From positions 5,890,001 through 5,954,000 of the forward strand of contig AP025179.1 of assembly GCA_021654635.1 (NCBI GenBank): DNA of 64,000 bases, written 5' to 3'. The notes beneath the pieces are model-generated. The model was not told where the DNA came from and did no database searches. It saw nothing but the letters and a program-made list of their open reading frames with translations. This DNA comes from Mycobacterium kiyosense. Its GTDB lineage: Bacteria; Actinomycetota; Actinomycetes; Mycobacteriales; Mycobacteriaceae. The first letter of the stretch is position 1. Each line of letters opens with the position of its first letter. The translations under genes and the position numbers were made by a program. Positions 42,774 to 52,724 of the stretch are shown in pieces.

Positions 42774-45080
42774 ATGGCCAGTTTCGGCAGCGAGCTACTC
42801 GCCGCCGCGCTCGCCGGTACCGCGCCCGGGGAACGGCCGCTGCGCCACGTCGCCGAGCTGCCGCCCAGGTCGGGCCGGCCGGGTGATTGGCCGCACTGGG
42901 TTCCGCCCGGGGTCGTTCGCGCGTTCACCGATCGCGGCATCCGAGCCCCCTGGTCCCATCAGCTGCAGGCGGCCGAACTCGGGCACGCCGGCCGCCACGT
43001 GGTGATCAGCACCGGCACCGCGTCGGGCAAGTCCCTGGCCTACCAACTGCCGGTGCTGTCCGCGCTGGCAGGCGACCCGCGCGCCCGGGTGCTGTACCTG
43101 TCGCCGACCAAGGCGTTGGGCCACGACCAGCTGCGCACGGCACATGCCCTGGTCGCCGGTGCTGAACTCGCCGACGTGGCGCCCACCGCCTATGACGGCG
43201 ACAGCCCCGCCGAAGTGCGCCGCTTCGCCCGGGAACGGTCGCGGTGGCTGTTTTCCAATCCCGACATGATCCACCTGTCCATCCTGCGCAACCATGCCCG
43301 CTGGGCGGTGTTGCTACGCGGGTTGCGCTTCGTAATCGTCGACGAATGCCATTACTACCGCGGTGTTTTCGGCTCCAACGTGGCGATGGTGCTGCGGCGG
43401 CTGCTGCGGCTGTGTGCCCGCTACTCCTGCTATCCGACGGTGATCTTCGCCAGCGCCACCACGGACTCCCCCGGCGCGACGGCAACCGAGTTGATCGGGC
43501 AGCAGGTCGCCGAAGTGCTCGACGACGGCTCGCCGCAGGGCGGGCGGACCGTCGCGTTGTGGGAGCCGGCGCTGCGCACCGATCTTCTCGGCGAGCACGG
43601 CGCCCCGGTGCGGCGATCGGCCGGCGCCGAGGCGGCGCGAATCATGGCCGACCTGATCGTCGAAGGTGCCCAGACGTTGACCTTCGTGCGGTCGCGGCGG
43701 GGCGCGGAGCTGACGGCGCTGGCAGCGCGGGCGCGGCTGGACGAGGTGGCGCCGCAGTTGTCGGGGTTGGTGGCGTCGTATCGGGCGGGCTACCTCAGCG
43801 AGGACCGCAATGCGCTCGAGCACGCGCTGGCCGAAGGCCGGCTGCGCGGCCTGGCCACCACCAACGCCCTGGAGCTGGGCGTCGACATCGCCGGGTTGGA
43901 TGCCGTCGTACTGGCCGGGTTCCCGGGCACGGTCGCCTCGTTCTGGCAGCAGGCCGGCCGGGCGGGCCGGCGCGGTCAGGGCGCGCTGGTGGTGCTGGTC
44001 GCCCGCGACGATCCGCTGGACACCTACCTGGTCCATCACCCCGCGGCATTGCTGGGCAAGCCCGTGGAACGGGTGGTGATCGACCCGCGCAACCCGTACC
44101 TCCTGGGTCCGCAATTGCTTTGCGCAGCAACAGAACTACCGCTGGACGAGGCCGAGGTCCGAGCGCTGGACGCGGTGGACGTCGCGGACGGCTTGGTCGA
44201 TGACGGTCTGCTGAAACGCCGCGGCGGCAAATACTTTCCCGCCCCCGGTGTGGATCCTCATGGCGCAGTGGATATCCGGGGATCCATCGGAGGCCAGATC
44301 GTCATCGTCGAAGCCGACACCGGACGACTGCTGGGCAGTACCGGGGCCGGGCAGGCCCCGGCCTCGATTCATCCTGGAGCGGTATATCTGCATCAGGGCG
44401 AAAGCTATGTCGTCGACTCCCTGGACCTCGAGGAGGGCATCGCCTTCGTCCACGCCGAGGATCCCGGATACGCCACGTTCGCGCGGGAGATCACCGACAT
44501 CGCCGTGTCCGGCGCGGGGGAACGTTCGTCGTTCGGGCCCGTCACGCTGGGTCTGGTCCCGGTGACCGTCACTCACCAGGTGGTGGGCTACCTGCGTCGC
44601 CGCACCGACGGTGAAGTGATCGACTTCGTCGAGCTCAGCATGCCGCAGAGTTCCCTGCCCACCGTCGCGGTGATGTACACGATCGATCCGGAAGCACTGG
44701 ACCGCAACGGAATCGAACCGACCGCCGTTGCGGGTTCGTTGCATGCCGCCGAACATGCGGCTATCGGGTTATTGCCGTTGGTCGCCAGCTGCGACCGCGG
44801 CGACATCGGCGGGTTGTCCACCGCGCTCGGGCCCGACGGCCTGCCCACCGTCTTCGTCTACGACGGCCATCCGGGCGGGGCCGGGTTCGCCGAACGCGGA
44901 TTCCACCAGGCGCGCGTCTGGCTGGGCGCCACGGCCGCGGCCATCGAGGCCTGCGAATGCCCGAGCGGATGCCCGTCCTGTGTGCAGTCTCCCAAGTGCG
45001 GCAACGGAAACGATCCGCTGGACAAGGCCGGTGCGGTGCGCGTGCTGCGCCTGGTGCTCGCGGCGCTGGGCCCGCACTGA
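42774..45080 (+). CDS. DEAD/DEAH-box helicase with DUF1998 (MrfA-like), Rv3649
   Basis: 768-residue superfamily 2 helicase. Motifs: 'STGTASGKSLAYQLP' (I), 'YLSPTKAL' (Ia), 'IVDECHYYRG' (II, DECH), 'FASATT' (III), 'LATTNALELGVDIAGLDAV' and 'QQAGRAGRRGQG' (VI). The C-terminal DUF1998 ends with the cysteine set 'CECPSGCPSCVQSPKCGN', likely a zinc site. Relatives include B. subtilis MrfA, which repairs mitomycin-type damage. ATG 42774 has RBS 'aggaagg'. Convergent or tandem partners are not evident. Confidence 0.93.
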   Translation: MASFGSELLAAALAGTAPGERPLRHVAELPPRSGRPGDWPHWVPPGVVRAFTDRGIRAPWSHQLQAAELGHAGRHVVISTGTASGKSLAYQLPVLSALAGDPRARVLYLSPTKALGHDQLRTAHALVAGAELADVAPTAYDGDSPAEVRRFARERSRWLFSNPDMIHLSILRNHARWAVLLRGLRFVIVDECHYYRGVFGSNVAMVLRRLLRLCARYSCYPTVIFASATTDSPGATATELIGQQVAEVLDDGSPQGGRTVALWEPALRTDLLGEHGAPVRRSAGAEAARIMADLIVEGAQTLTFVRSRRGAELTALAARARLDEVAPQLSGLVASYRAGYLSEDRNALEHALAEGRLRGLATTNALELGVDIAGLDAVVLAGFPGTVASFWQQAGRAGRRGQGALVVLVARDDPLDTYLVHHPAALLGKPVERVVIDPRNPYLLGPQLLCAATELPLDEAEVRALDAVDVADGLVDDGLLKRRGGKYFPAPGVDPHGAVDIRGSIGGQIVIVEADTGRLLGSTGAGQAPASIHPGAVYLHQGESYVVDSLDLEEGIAFVHAEDPGYATFAREITDIAVSGAGERSSFGPVTLGLVPVTVTHQVVGYLRRRTDGEVIDFVELSMPQSSLPTVAVMYTIDPEALDRNGIEPTAVAGSLHAAEHAAIGLLPLVASCDRGDIGGLSTALGPDGLPTVFVYDGHPGGAGFAERGFHQARVWLGATAAAIEACECPSGCPSCVQSPKCGNGNDPLDKAGAVRVLRLVLAALGPH

Positions 45081-45240
45081 GGCGAAAGCCATCGTTTCCG
45101 CTCCCCCAGCCGGGGGAGGAGATTTCATCCTCCGAATCGCGCGTTCGGGCGAAGGTCCCGCGGACCCATATGGACCACGGTGAAAAAGGGGCGAACCGCC
45201 TCGATCACCGAATCCCGCTGACGCGAAGAGGATGCAACCC

Positions 45241-47802
45241 ATGTCGTACTTGATGACCACTCCGGAGGCACTGGTAGCGGCGGCATCGGATGTCGTGGGT
45301 ATCGGTTCGACGCTGCAGTCGGCCAATGCGGCGGCCGCGCTCCCGACCACGTCCGTGTTGGCCGCGGGTGCCGATCAAGTGTCGGCAGCGATGGCAGCGC
45401 TGTTCTCCGCGCACGGGCAGGCTTATCAGCAGCTGAGCGCCCAGGCGCTGGCGTTTCACGACCAGTTCGCCCGGATCCTGGGCTCTGGGGCGGGCGCCTA
45501 CGCCGCCGCCGAAGCCGCCAACGTCTCGCCGCTGCAGACAGCGCTGGACGCGGTCAACGCGCCCATCAGGCGGCGACCGGACGGCCGCTGATCGGCAACG
45601 GCGCCAACGCCGCCCCTGGTAGCGGCGCTAACGGCGGCGACGGCGGCTGGTTGTTGGGCAACGGCGGGGCGGGCGGCTCCGGGGCCGCGGGCACCGGCCA
45701 GCGGGGCGGCAACGGCGGAGCCGCCGGACTGATCGGCTCGGGGGCGCCGGCGGGGCCGGCGGCACCGCCACCGGTAACGCAGGCGGAGCCGGCGGGACCG
45801 GCGGAGCCGGCGGCTGGCTGTGGGGTAGTGGCGGAGCCGGCGGCCTCGGTGCGGCGGGCACCGTCGGTGGCGCCGGCGGGTCCGGTGGATCGGGCGGGCT
45901 GTTGGGTTCCGGGGTATCGGTGGCACCGGCGGCGACGGCACCGACGGCAACATCGGCGTCGGCGGGACAGGCGGTGCGGGTGGCACCGGCGGGCTGCTGT
46001 CCGGCCTGGTCGGCGGGGGTGGCGGCAACGGCGGCGGCGGCGGATCCGGCCAGATCAGCGGAGACCCGGGGTGCCGGGGCGGCGGTGGACACTTCGTCGG
46101 CGCCGGCGGCGCAGGCGGTGCCGGCGGATACGGCGCCAGCGGTGGTGTCGGCGGAAACGGTGGCAGCGGGGGATCGCTGTACGGCAACGGCGGCGCGGGC
46201 GGCACCGGCGGCGCCGCCTTCTACGGCACCGGAGGCGAAGGCGGGGTGGGCGGAAAGGCGGGGCTGCTGTTCTCCAACGGCGGTGGCGGCGGAGCGGGCG
46301 GGTTCAGCTACTACGACGATGCCGGCGCCGGCGGAGCGGGCGGCGACGCCGGACTGTTGGGCTTCGGCGGAACCGGCGGCGCCGGTGGATACTGCTCCGG
46401 CCCCCATGTCGGTGGTCCCGGCACGGGTGGTGACGGCGGCTCCGGCGGCCGCGGCGGGCTGTTGTTCGGCAACGGCGGCGCCGGTGGCGCCGGCGGCGAG
46501 GGTGGACCCAGCTCCGGTGGTGCCGGCGGCAGCGCAGTGCTGGTCGGCAACGGTGGCAACGGCGGGCTGGGTTCGACGATCGGCTCCGGCGGTATCTCGG
46601 GGACATTGCTGGGCTTGGACGGGTATAACGCGCCGACCAGCGGAACCAACCCGTTGCACGTTGCCCAGCAACAGTTGCTCAACGCGATCAATGCACCCGT
46701 CGAGTCGCTGACCGGACGGCCACTGATCGGCAATGGCGATCCCGGCGCCTTCGGCACGGGCGCAGACGGCAAGGCGGGTGGCTGGCTGCTCGGCGACGGT
46801 GGCGCCGGGGCTGCTGCCGAAGGCGGCAGCGGTGGCCACGGCGGCAACGGCGGCGCCGGCCTCTTCGGCACCGGAGGCGGTGGCGGCGCCGGAACGATGC
46901 AGGGAAGGGGACCGGCGGTGGCGGCGGCACCGGCGGAAGGGGCGGCTTGCTGGCCGGCGACGGCGGTGGCGGCGGAATGGGCGGCGGCGCTTTGAACGGG
47001 GTGGCGGCGCGGGCGGTGCCGGCGGCAGCGGCGGCTTGTTCGGCGCCGGGGTGCCGGCGGGGTCGGCGGAACCTCCATCGGTGGGCCGGTCGCGGGGGCC
47101 GGCGGTGCGGGCGGATCGGCGGGCCTGTTCGGCATCAGCGGTGGCGCCGGCGGCGACGGCGGGTTCGGCATGGACGGCCGTGGCGGGGCCGGAGGGTCGG
47201 CGGCAACGCCGGACCGCTAGGTGGCTCGGGCGGGTTCGGAGGTGCCGGTGCCAATAACGCCGCCGGCGCCGGTGGCGATGGCGGCAACGCCGGGCTGCTG
47301 TTCGGCAGCGGCGGATCCGGTGGTGCCGGCGGATCGACGATCGGTGCGCTCGGCGTGTCCGGGCCCGGTGGCGGCGCCGGCGGCGACGGTGGCAATGGCG
47401 CGCGACTGTTCGGCGGCGCCGGCGCCGGGGCTTCGGCGGAAACGCGTTCACCGCCGCCGGCGGGCCGGCGGCTCGGGCGGAGACGCCGGGCTGATCGGCA
47501 GCGGCGGCGCCGGCGCAGCCGGCGGATTCAGCTACCTCGGGGCGGCGGGCGGCGCCGGCGGATCCGGCGGCAACGGCGGCACGCTGGCCGGCCCCGGCGG
47601 CGCCGGCGGCGCCGGCGGCGCGGGCAACCCGAACTACGTCAACGGGCACGGTGGCGACGGAGGGGCCGGCGGCGGCGCGGTCTGGTTCGGCGACGGCGGC
47701 AACGGCGGCAACGGCGGGATAGGCGTCACCACCGGGGCCCCCGGCGCGGGCGGCGACGGCGGAAAGCTAGCCGGCCAGGACGGGCACGACGGCCTCTCCT
47801 GA
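45241..47802 (+). pseudogene. PE_PGRS protein gene, broken by several one-base indels; two PGRS modules
   Basis: PE domain '[20 protein letters not shown]' to '[20 protein letters not shown]', then a long Gly-Gly-Ala/Asn-Gly repeat region ([11 protein letters not shown]) ending 'AGQDGHDGLS'. Frame changes at about 45567, 45741-45745 and 45911-45914 each look like loss of one base in a C or G run; more occur near 46900-47050, 47200 and 47430. The linker motif 'GRPLIGNG' that normally occurs once after the PE domain occurs twice, the second at about 46720 after '[13 protein letters not shown]'. That suggests fusion of two PE_PGRS genes. Surface or secreted (ESX-5) in known cases. Confidence 0.88.
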
Positions 47803-47945
47803 CCGCAGTCGCACCCGGAGAATTTTGCGGAAAACGGATATTCCCTTCCGGCGGAATTCCGTTTACGGTGCAACGTAGCCGTCCGCGCCGCGCACGGCCA
47901 TCAGACACTGGCCGAGTCTGTCGAGCATCGATTCGGAGGTGTCGT

Positions 47946-48686
47946 TTGTCGCTTGTCAGCGCAGTCCCCGGCGCCATCAGTACCGCCGCCGCGAATGTCA
48001 CCGGCATCGGTGCGACGATCAGCGCTGCCAACGCCCTGGCTGCGGCACCCACCACCGCCGTACTCGCCGCGGCCGGGGACCAGGTGTCCGCCGCCGTAGC
48101 AGCCCTGTTCTCCGTTCACGCGCAGACCTATCAGACCCTCAGTGAGCAGGCCGCGAACTTCCACGCCCAATTCGCACGGGCGATCGAGTCGAGCGCGAAC
48201 GCGTATGCCTCCGCCGAGTCGGCCAACGCCTCGTCGATCGGCAACGTCGACATCGCAAAAACCGGGTCCGCCGCCGGCCCCGCCTGCGAGTACGTCGGGA
48301 CCTTTCGCTCCGTCGCGGCTGAGCGCAGTGCGCCCGGCCAGACCGCCGCACCTACGGGCACCGATCGGGCCGCATCGGGCGCAGCGTCCGCCGAAACCGG
48401 TCCAGTCGTCGCCGGCGGCGGCAGCGGCGGACTGCTGCTCGGCCCCAGCCGAGCCGTGGTGGCGGGTAGCGCAGGCATGGGCAGCGCCGCAGCGGGCGGT
48501 TCCGGCGGAATCCTGAGCCGGCTACTCCAAGGCGGCGAACGTCGTGCCCGGGCCGGCGGGAGCGGCCGGGTCAGCGCGGGGACGGGCGTCGGGGTGTTGC
48601 TCACTTCACCGCAGACGCAGGACACGCTCCGTATTGCCACTGCGTGTTCGGCACCGGAACGCAGGCGCCTCGATTCACCGGCATGA
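47946..48686 (+). CDS. PE family protein with Gly/Ser-rich C-terminus
   Basis: 246 residues from TTG 47946, chosen for the ribosome site 'ggaggt' seven bases upstream and because it gives the PE N-terminus 'LSLVSAVPGAISTAAANVTG'. The PE domain continues through 'AAPTTAVLAAAGDQVSAAVA' to 'YASAESANASS'. The Pro-Glu pair itself is degenerate. The C-terminal 140 residues are Ala/Gly/Ser-rich but not PGRS repeats. Occupies the PE33/PE_PGRS60 neighbourhood next to Rv3651. Confidence 0.75.
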   Translation: MSLVSAVPGAISTAAANVTGIGATISAANALAAAPTTAVLAAAGDQVSAAVAALFSVHAQTYQTLSEQAANFHAQFARAIESSANAYASAESANASSIGNVDIAKTGSAAGPACEYVGTFRSVAAERSAPGQTAAPTGTDRAASGAASAETGPVVAGGGSGGLLLGPSRAVVAGSAGMGSAAAGGSGGILSRLLQGGERRARAGGSGRVSAGTGVGVLLTSPQTQDTLRIATACSAPERRRLDSPA

Positions 48687-49312
48687 GATCTCCCCGGACG
48701 ACTGAATGTGCTGCAGCACAACACATTCAGAGCCGGAAAGATCGCATCCGTAGCGAACCGGGTCACGAGATCCGTGCTGTGATCCGTTGGATGGGCGACC
48801 GACCCCTCGAACGGTCGACCTCCACGGACACGCTTGGCGACGGTCGGACGACACACAATCCGTCGCATTCTGCGAATCATCGCGAGTGCAGCAGAAACCT
48901 ACCCGGCAGTAAGCGCCAATTGCAACACATTGCGCCGCGATTCACGAAAGTCGCCGTGCGCGAATCCGTCTGACGGTATGACAAGCGCCCTCTGAGAAGA
49001 CTCCGATTGTTGCGCTACCGTTGAAAGCCTACCGCTTCACTTAACTAGCCGACGTCGGCAGACCTTTCCTGCAACGGGGACAACGGATTTGACTCACGGG
49101 TCGATCCCGCCGCCGCACATCGCCGCGCACTGCGCTTCCCCGATCGCACCGGCGCCCGGTTAGCCGCCGAATCTGTTTGGTGCACAAGGCGATTCGGCTG
49201 TCACCGGCCCCGGCGGGGTTTGTGGCAGCCGGACCACATCAATGCGAAGGGTTGGACCGACCGACGGACCCGCCCCGTCAAGCTACCGACTCGCGATCAG
49301 TAAACTGCCGCT
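48687..49312. other. Intergenic region, no convincing gene
   Basis: About 625 bases. No open frame with family features on either strand. A short palindrome 'gtgctgcagcac' lies at about 48707, and moderate AT-rich patches (48850-49060) may hold the promoter of the downstream gene. Confidence 0.5.
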
Positions 49313-50356
49313 ATGGGCCACGACTGGTTGCTCGTGGAGACGCTGGGCGACGAACCCGCCGTCGTCGCGCAGGGACGTCAGCTCAAGAATCTCGTACCGA
49401 TCACCACGTTTTTGCGCCGAAGCCCGTATCTGGCCGCCGTCAAAACGGCGATCGCCGAGTCGGTGCAGACCGGGCAGGCGCTGACCAGCATCACCCCGAA
49501 GAGCGACCGCGTAATCCGCACCGAGCCGGTGATCATGTCCGACGGACGCATCCACGGCGTCCACGTGTGGAGTGGCCCGCCGGACGAAGACCCACCCGAA
49601 CGTCCCGTCCCGGGTCCGCTGAAGTGGGACCTGACCCGCGGGGTGGCCACCGACACTCCCGAGTCGTTGTCCAACAGCGGCAAGAACCCCGCGGTCGAGG
49701 TCACCTACGGCCGGGCCTTCGCCGAGGATTTGCCGTCGCGGGAACTCAACCCGAACGAAACCAAGGTGCTGGCCATGGCGGTCCGAGCCGAGCCGGGTCT
49801 GACGCTTTGCAGCACTTGGGATATCACCGACTGGCAGGGCAATCCGATCCGCATCGGGTTCACCGCACGAAGCGCGGTGGAGCCCGGGCCCGACGGCCGT
49901 GACCATCTGGTCGCCCGAGCGATGAACTGGCGCACGGAGCGCAAGGGGCCGGCGGTGGTCGCCGACGACCTCGCGCAGCGGATCCTCAATGGCCTCGCCC
50001 AAGCTGGTGTCCATCGCGCCCTCGTCGACCTGAAGAACTGGACGCTGCTGAAGTGGCTCGATGAGCCGGCCCCGTTCTACGATTGGCGCGGCACCGATTC
50101 CGACAGGCAGCGGGTTCACCCCGATGACGAGCAGTTAATGGCTTCCATGACAGCCGAATTCGCCGATGGGGCCACCAGTCGGGTGCTGCGATTGCCCGGA
50201 AACGACACCGAGTGGGTTCCGGTGCATGTGACCGCCAACCGGATCGAACTCGAGCCCGACACCTACGCCGGTCTTCTCGCGCTGCGACTGCCCACCGACG
50301 AGGAAGTCTCCCGGGCGCGGTCACAGGACGTACCGACCGACTCCGGCCCGAGCTGA
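49313..50356 (+). CDS. PAS/GAF-type sensory protein, Rv3651-like
   Basis: 347 residues. N-terminal 'MGHDWLLVETLGDEPAVVAQ' and central 'LTLCSTWDITDWQGNPIRIG' look like PAS-type sensor cores, with a C-terminal 'YDWRGTDSDRQRVHPDDEQL' that resembles a PAS 'HPDD' motif. The M. tuberculosis protein Rv3651 is reported to have a tandem PAS-GAF-PAS-like architecture without an output enzyme domain. No effector domain is present here either. Ligand unknown. Confidence 0.8.
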   Translation: MGHDWLLVETLGDEPAVVAQGRQLKNLVPITTFLRRSPYLAAVKTAIAESVQTGQALTSITPKSDRVIRTEPVIMSDGRIHGVHVWSGPPDEDPPERPVPGPLKWDLTRGVATDTPESLSNSGKNPAVEVTYGRAFAEDLPSRELNPNETKVLAMAVRAEPGLTLCSTWDITDWQGNPIRIGFTARSAVEPGPDGRDHLVARAMNWRTERKGPAVVADDLAQRILNGLAQAGVHRALVDLKNWTLLKWLDEPAPFYDWRGTDSDRQRVHPDDEQLMASMTAEFADGATSRVLRLPGNDTEWVPVHVTANRIELEPDTYAGLLALRLPTDEEVSRARSQDVPTDSGPS

Positions 50357-50432
50357 TGGCATCGGCGCGTAGCTGATCGGCGACGGAAGGAAATGGCGCC
50401 GACCGGCACCGGGGATCCCGGTTCGGCCTGGC

Positions 50433-50765
50433 TCACCGGCGCGGTGCAGTACCCGGCCCCGTCCTGACCGGGCCCGCCCGCGCGGATGCGCGAGCAACAC
50501 CGGCGAGTACGGCGGGCACTTCGACGGTGACGACGATGTCGAGATCGTCCGCCGCGCACCGGACATCGCCGACCCGCATCTGACGAGCTAGCGATGTCGC
50601 GCTTGCGCATGCCGCGGCGTAGCCCTGCGGAAGGCGCTCGGCACCGGCCAGTGCGGCCAGGTCGGCGGCGGCCTGGGCGCGGTGCCGGGCCACCACAGCG
50701 GACCCCAGGCACACGCCCGCGGCGGTGAGACACAACAGCCCGGCGACCAGAAAAGCGGCGAACAC
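50433..50765 (-). CDS. TadE-like/secretion-neighbourhood protein, Rv3654c-like
   Basis: About 110 residues: an N-terminal TM segment 'VFAAFLVAGLLCLTAAGVCL' followed by 'VVARHRAQAAADLAALAGAE', the typical pseudopilin-like helix of Tad-locus small proteins, and a beta-rich 'VTVEVPAVLAG' end. The start is uncertain; GTG 50765 is the only near start, though similarity begins four residues earlier ('RGSAT'). Last gene of the Rv3660c-Rv3654c cluster. Confidence 0.75.
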   Translation of the reverse strand: MFAAFLVAGLLCLTAAGVCLGSAVVARHRAQAAADLAALAGAERLPQGYAAACASATSLARQMRVGDVRCAADDLDIVVTVEVPAVLAGVARASARAGPVRTGPGTAPRR

Positions 50766-50781
50766 CGTCGCCGAGCCACGT

Positions 50782-51105
50782 TCATCGCGGCTCGGCGACC
50801 GATACCGCCCTGGCCGCAATATCCAAGGCAGGCAGCAACTTCGAGTGCGCCACCACGGTGGCGATCCACAGATCGCCGTCACGGCGAACGACGACTTGCG
50901 CCCCGGCCGGAGCGATACGGCGGGCAACCTGCTCGGCAGCGTCGCCGTCGCCGCGGGCCGACAACCGCGCCGCCTCACGAGCCGCGTCCACGCAGCGCAC
51001 CTGCATCGACACCGCCGTAATACCGGCCAGGCACAGCACCAGCACCGCCACCAGCGCAGCGATGGCCAACGCGGCCTCGACGGTGCTCGAACCAGCACTG
51101 GCGAC
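50782..51105 (-). CDS. TadE-like pseudopilin, Rv3655c-like (start unclear)
   Basis: About 107 residues with 'SSTVEAALAIAALVAVLVLC' (Glu-5-type pilin helix), 'VSMQVRCVDAAREAARLSAR' and C-terminal 'LLPALDIAARAVSVAEPR'. This is a TadE-like minor pilin. I see no ATG or GTG in frame near the expected start; the codon at 51105 is GTC, where similarity begins. A rare start, or one more small indel next to the pilin gene's stop, is possible. Confidence 0.7.
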   Translation of the reverse strand, partial: VASAGSSTVEAALAIAALVAVLVLCLAGITAVSMQVRCVDAAREAARLSARGDGDAAEQVARRIAPAGAQVVVRRDGDLWIATVVAHSKLLPALDIAARAVSVAEPR

Positions 51106-51308
51106 TAGACCTTGGTGCTGAGCGCGCGCCCGATGATGTGGTTCAACGCCGAAACGACGGAGTCGCCGGTCACCACGGTGTAGAGGATGGCACCGAATGC
51201 CGCCGCGGCAATAGTCCCGATGGCGTACTCGACCGTGGACATCCCCGACTCGTCGGTCGCCAGCACTGCCACGCGTGCCGCGAATCCTCGAAACATGTTG
51301 AACATCAA
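51105..51308 (-). CDS. Flp-pilin-like protein (DUF4244), Rv3656c-like
   Basis: 67 residues: a leader 'MMFNMFRGFAARVAVLATDE' followed by 'SGMSTVEYAIGTIAAAAFGA', the Flp pilin helix with its conserved Glu-Tyr pair, and a short C-terminus. Cleavage before 'GMSTVEYA' by a prepilin peptidase is expected. This is the main structural subunit of the Tad-like locus. Confidence 0.85.
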   Translation of the reverse strand: MMFNMFRGFAARVAVLATDESGMSTVEYAIGTIAAAAFGAILYTVVTGDSVVSALNHIIGRALSTKV

Positions 51309-51320
51309 CCACTTCCCTTC

Positions 51321-51911
51321 TCACAACAGACCTGACTGCAGGACATGGCCGGCCAATCCGGCCACCACCGGGACGATCCCCAGGCCTACGAAGGCGGGCA
51401 GGAAGCAGAGGCCGAGCGGACCGGCGATCAGGACGCCCGCGCGCTCGGCGGCTGCGCCCGCCGCGTGCGCGGACTCCTGCCTGGACTGGACCGCCAGTTC
51501 GGCGACGCCGTCGGCAAGCGCGGCCCCCGACGAAGCCGAGCGCCGCGCCAACCTCAGCAGGGCGTCGATCTGCGCATCAGCAGTCCCACCGGCCAGATCG
51601 GCCGGCCTGGACCAGGCGACGTCGGCGGGGGCACCCAGCGCCAGCAGATCGGCGGCGCGGCGCAGGACCTGCGCCATGTCCGTCGGCGCCGAACCGGCCG
51701 CCGCCGCTGCCGCAGTCGACACCGCCATACCCGCGCCGAGACAGACGGCAAGCACATCCAGGCTCGCTGCCACCGCCAGCCGATCCGGCGGGGCCGATCG
51801 GTGCGGCCGCTGTCGGCTCACGCGCGGGTGTGCTCCGGCGCGTGCGCGCACTACCGCCGGACCGGCACCGAACAACAGTGCCGCCGCCAGCAACAATGCC
51901 GCGGTGCTCAT
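51321..51911 (-). CDS. TadC-like membrane protein, Rv3657c-like
   Basis: 196 residues. N-terminal hydrophobic helix 'ALLLAAALLFGAGPAVV', then 'LDVLAVCLGAGMAVSTAAAA', a helical cytoplasmic part, and C-terminal membrane helices around 'AGVLIAGPLGLCFLPAFVGL'. This matches the type II secretion F-domain proteins TadB/TadC that form the inner-membrane platform. ATG 51911 is used because the extension to 51956 is not conserved-looking. Confidence 0.85.
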   Translation of the reverse strand: MSTAALLLAAALLFGAGPAVVRARAGAHPRVSRQRPHRSAPPDRLAVAASLDVLAVCLGAGMAVSTAAAAAAGSAPTDMAQVLRRAADLLALGAPADVAWSRPADLAGGTADAQIDALLRLARRSASSGAALADGVAELAVQSRQESAHAAGAAAERAGVLIAGPLGLCFLPAFVGLGIVPVVAGLAGHVLQSGLL

Positions 51912-51933
51912 GTGTGGGCTCCCGCTCGCCGGG

Positions 51934-52724
51934 TCATCCCGACACCACCCGATCACCGATCCGGTCCGACCACAACAGCCCGCAGCACAGCAGCACCACG
52001 CCCGCCACCAGAAACCAACCGCCTACTCCCCCGCCGCACAGGAACCGTAGCGGCTGGGCCCCGATCAGCTGTCCGAGCAACATGCCCAGTACCGGCAGGC
52101 CGGCCAGGATGGCGGCGGTGGCGCGGGCGCCGGCCAGCCCCGAGACGACTTTCGCCGAAAACCGCTGCCGCTCGGCGACATCGCGTTGCGCGGCCCGCAT
52201 CAGCGTGCTGATCGCCAGGCCGTGTTCGCCGGCAAGCTGCCAGAACACGGCGATGCGCTCCCACTGCGCGGGCAGCGCCGACGTCTGCCCGGCGGCGCGT
52301 AAACCGGCCGGGACATCGGCCCCAGCCGGGCGCGCGCGGCGACTGCCCGCATGGCGCGCGAAACCGGGCCGCCGCTCTCGTCGGCGGCGACGTCGAACGC
52401 ATGGACCGGGTGGGCGCCCACCCGGAGCTCACCGACCAACACCTCGAGCGAGGCTTCCAGCGCCCTGCCCTCCGCTGCGGCACTGCGGCTGCGCCGACGC
52501 CGCAGCGCCCGCACAGCCACGGTCGCGGCGGCCATCGCCCCCGCCACCGCGGTCGTTAAGGGCAACACCGCCAGGGCGACCGCGACAACGCCGACACAAC
52601 CCCAACCGACGGCCCCGGCATCCGCGGCGAGACGCCGTCGCCCGGACCCACCCGCAGCGAGCCGGCCCCGCGGCGAACCGGGTGCCACCAGCAGAGCCAC
52701 AGCCAGCAACACCAGCCCGGTCAT
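51934..52724 (-). pseudogene. TadB-like membrane protein, Rv3658c-like, one-base frameshift
   Basis: The first frame starts 'MTGLVLLAVALLVAPG' and contains TM segments and 'ALEASLEVLVGELRVGAHPV', running to 'ARARLGPMSRP'. One more G in 'ctggggccgatg' (about 52319-52323) would give 'ARARLGADVPAGLRAAGQTS' and join the second frame ('VFWQLAGEHGLAISTLMRAA', with two further TM helices ending 'RIGDRVVSG'). A protein of about 263 residues is expected. As in holB, the break is in a short G run, so a consensus error is likely. Confidence 0.85.

Noticed and set aside
45628..47649. Long minus-strand Pro/Arg-rich frames opposite the PE_PGRS gene
   Set aside because: They are complements of Gly-rich codon repeats and encode low-complexity Pro/Arg strings with no start or ribosome support.
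45600..47800. Repeat-rich region considered as a CRISPR array or tandem satellite
   Set aside because: The repetition is codon-level (Gly-Gly-Ala/Asn), without fixed repeat and spacer units.
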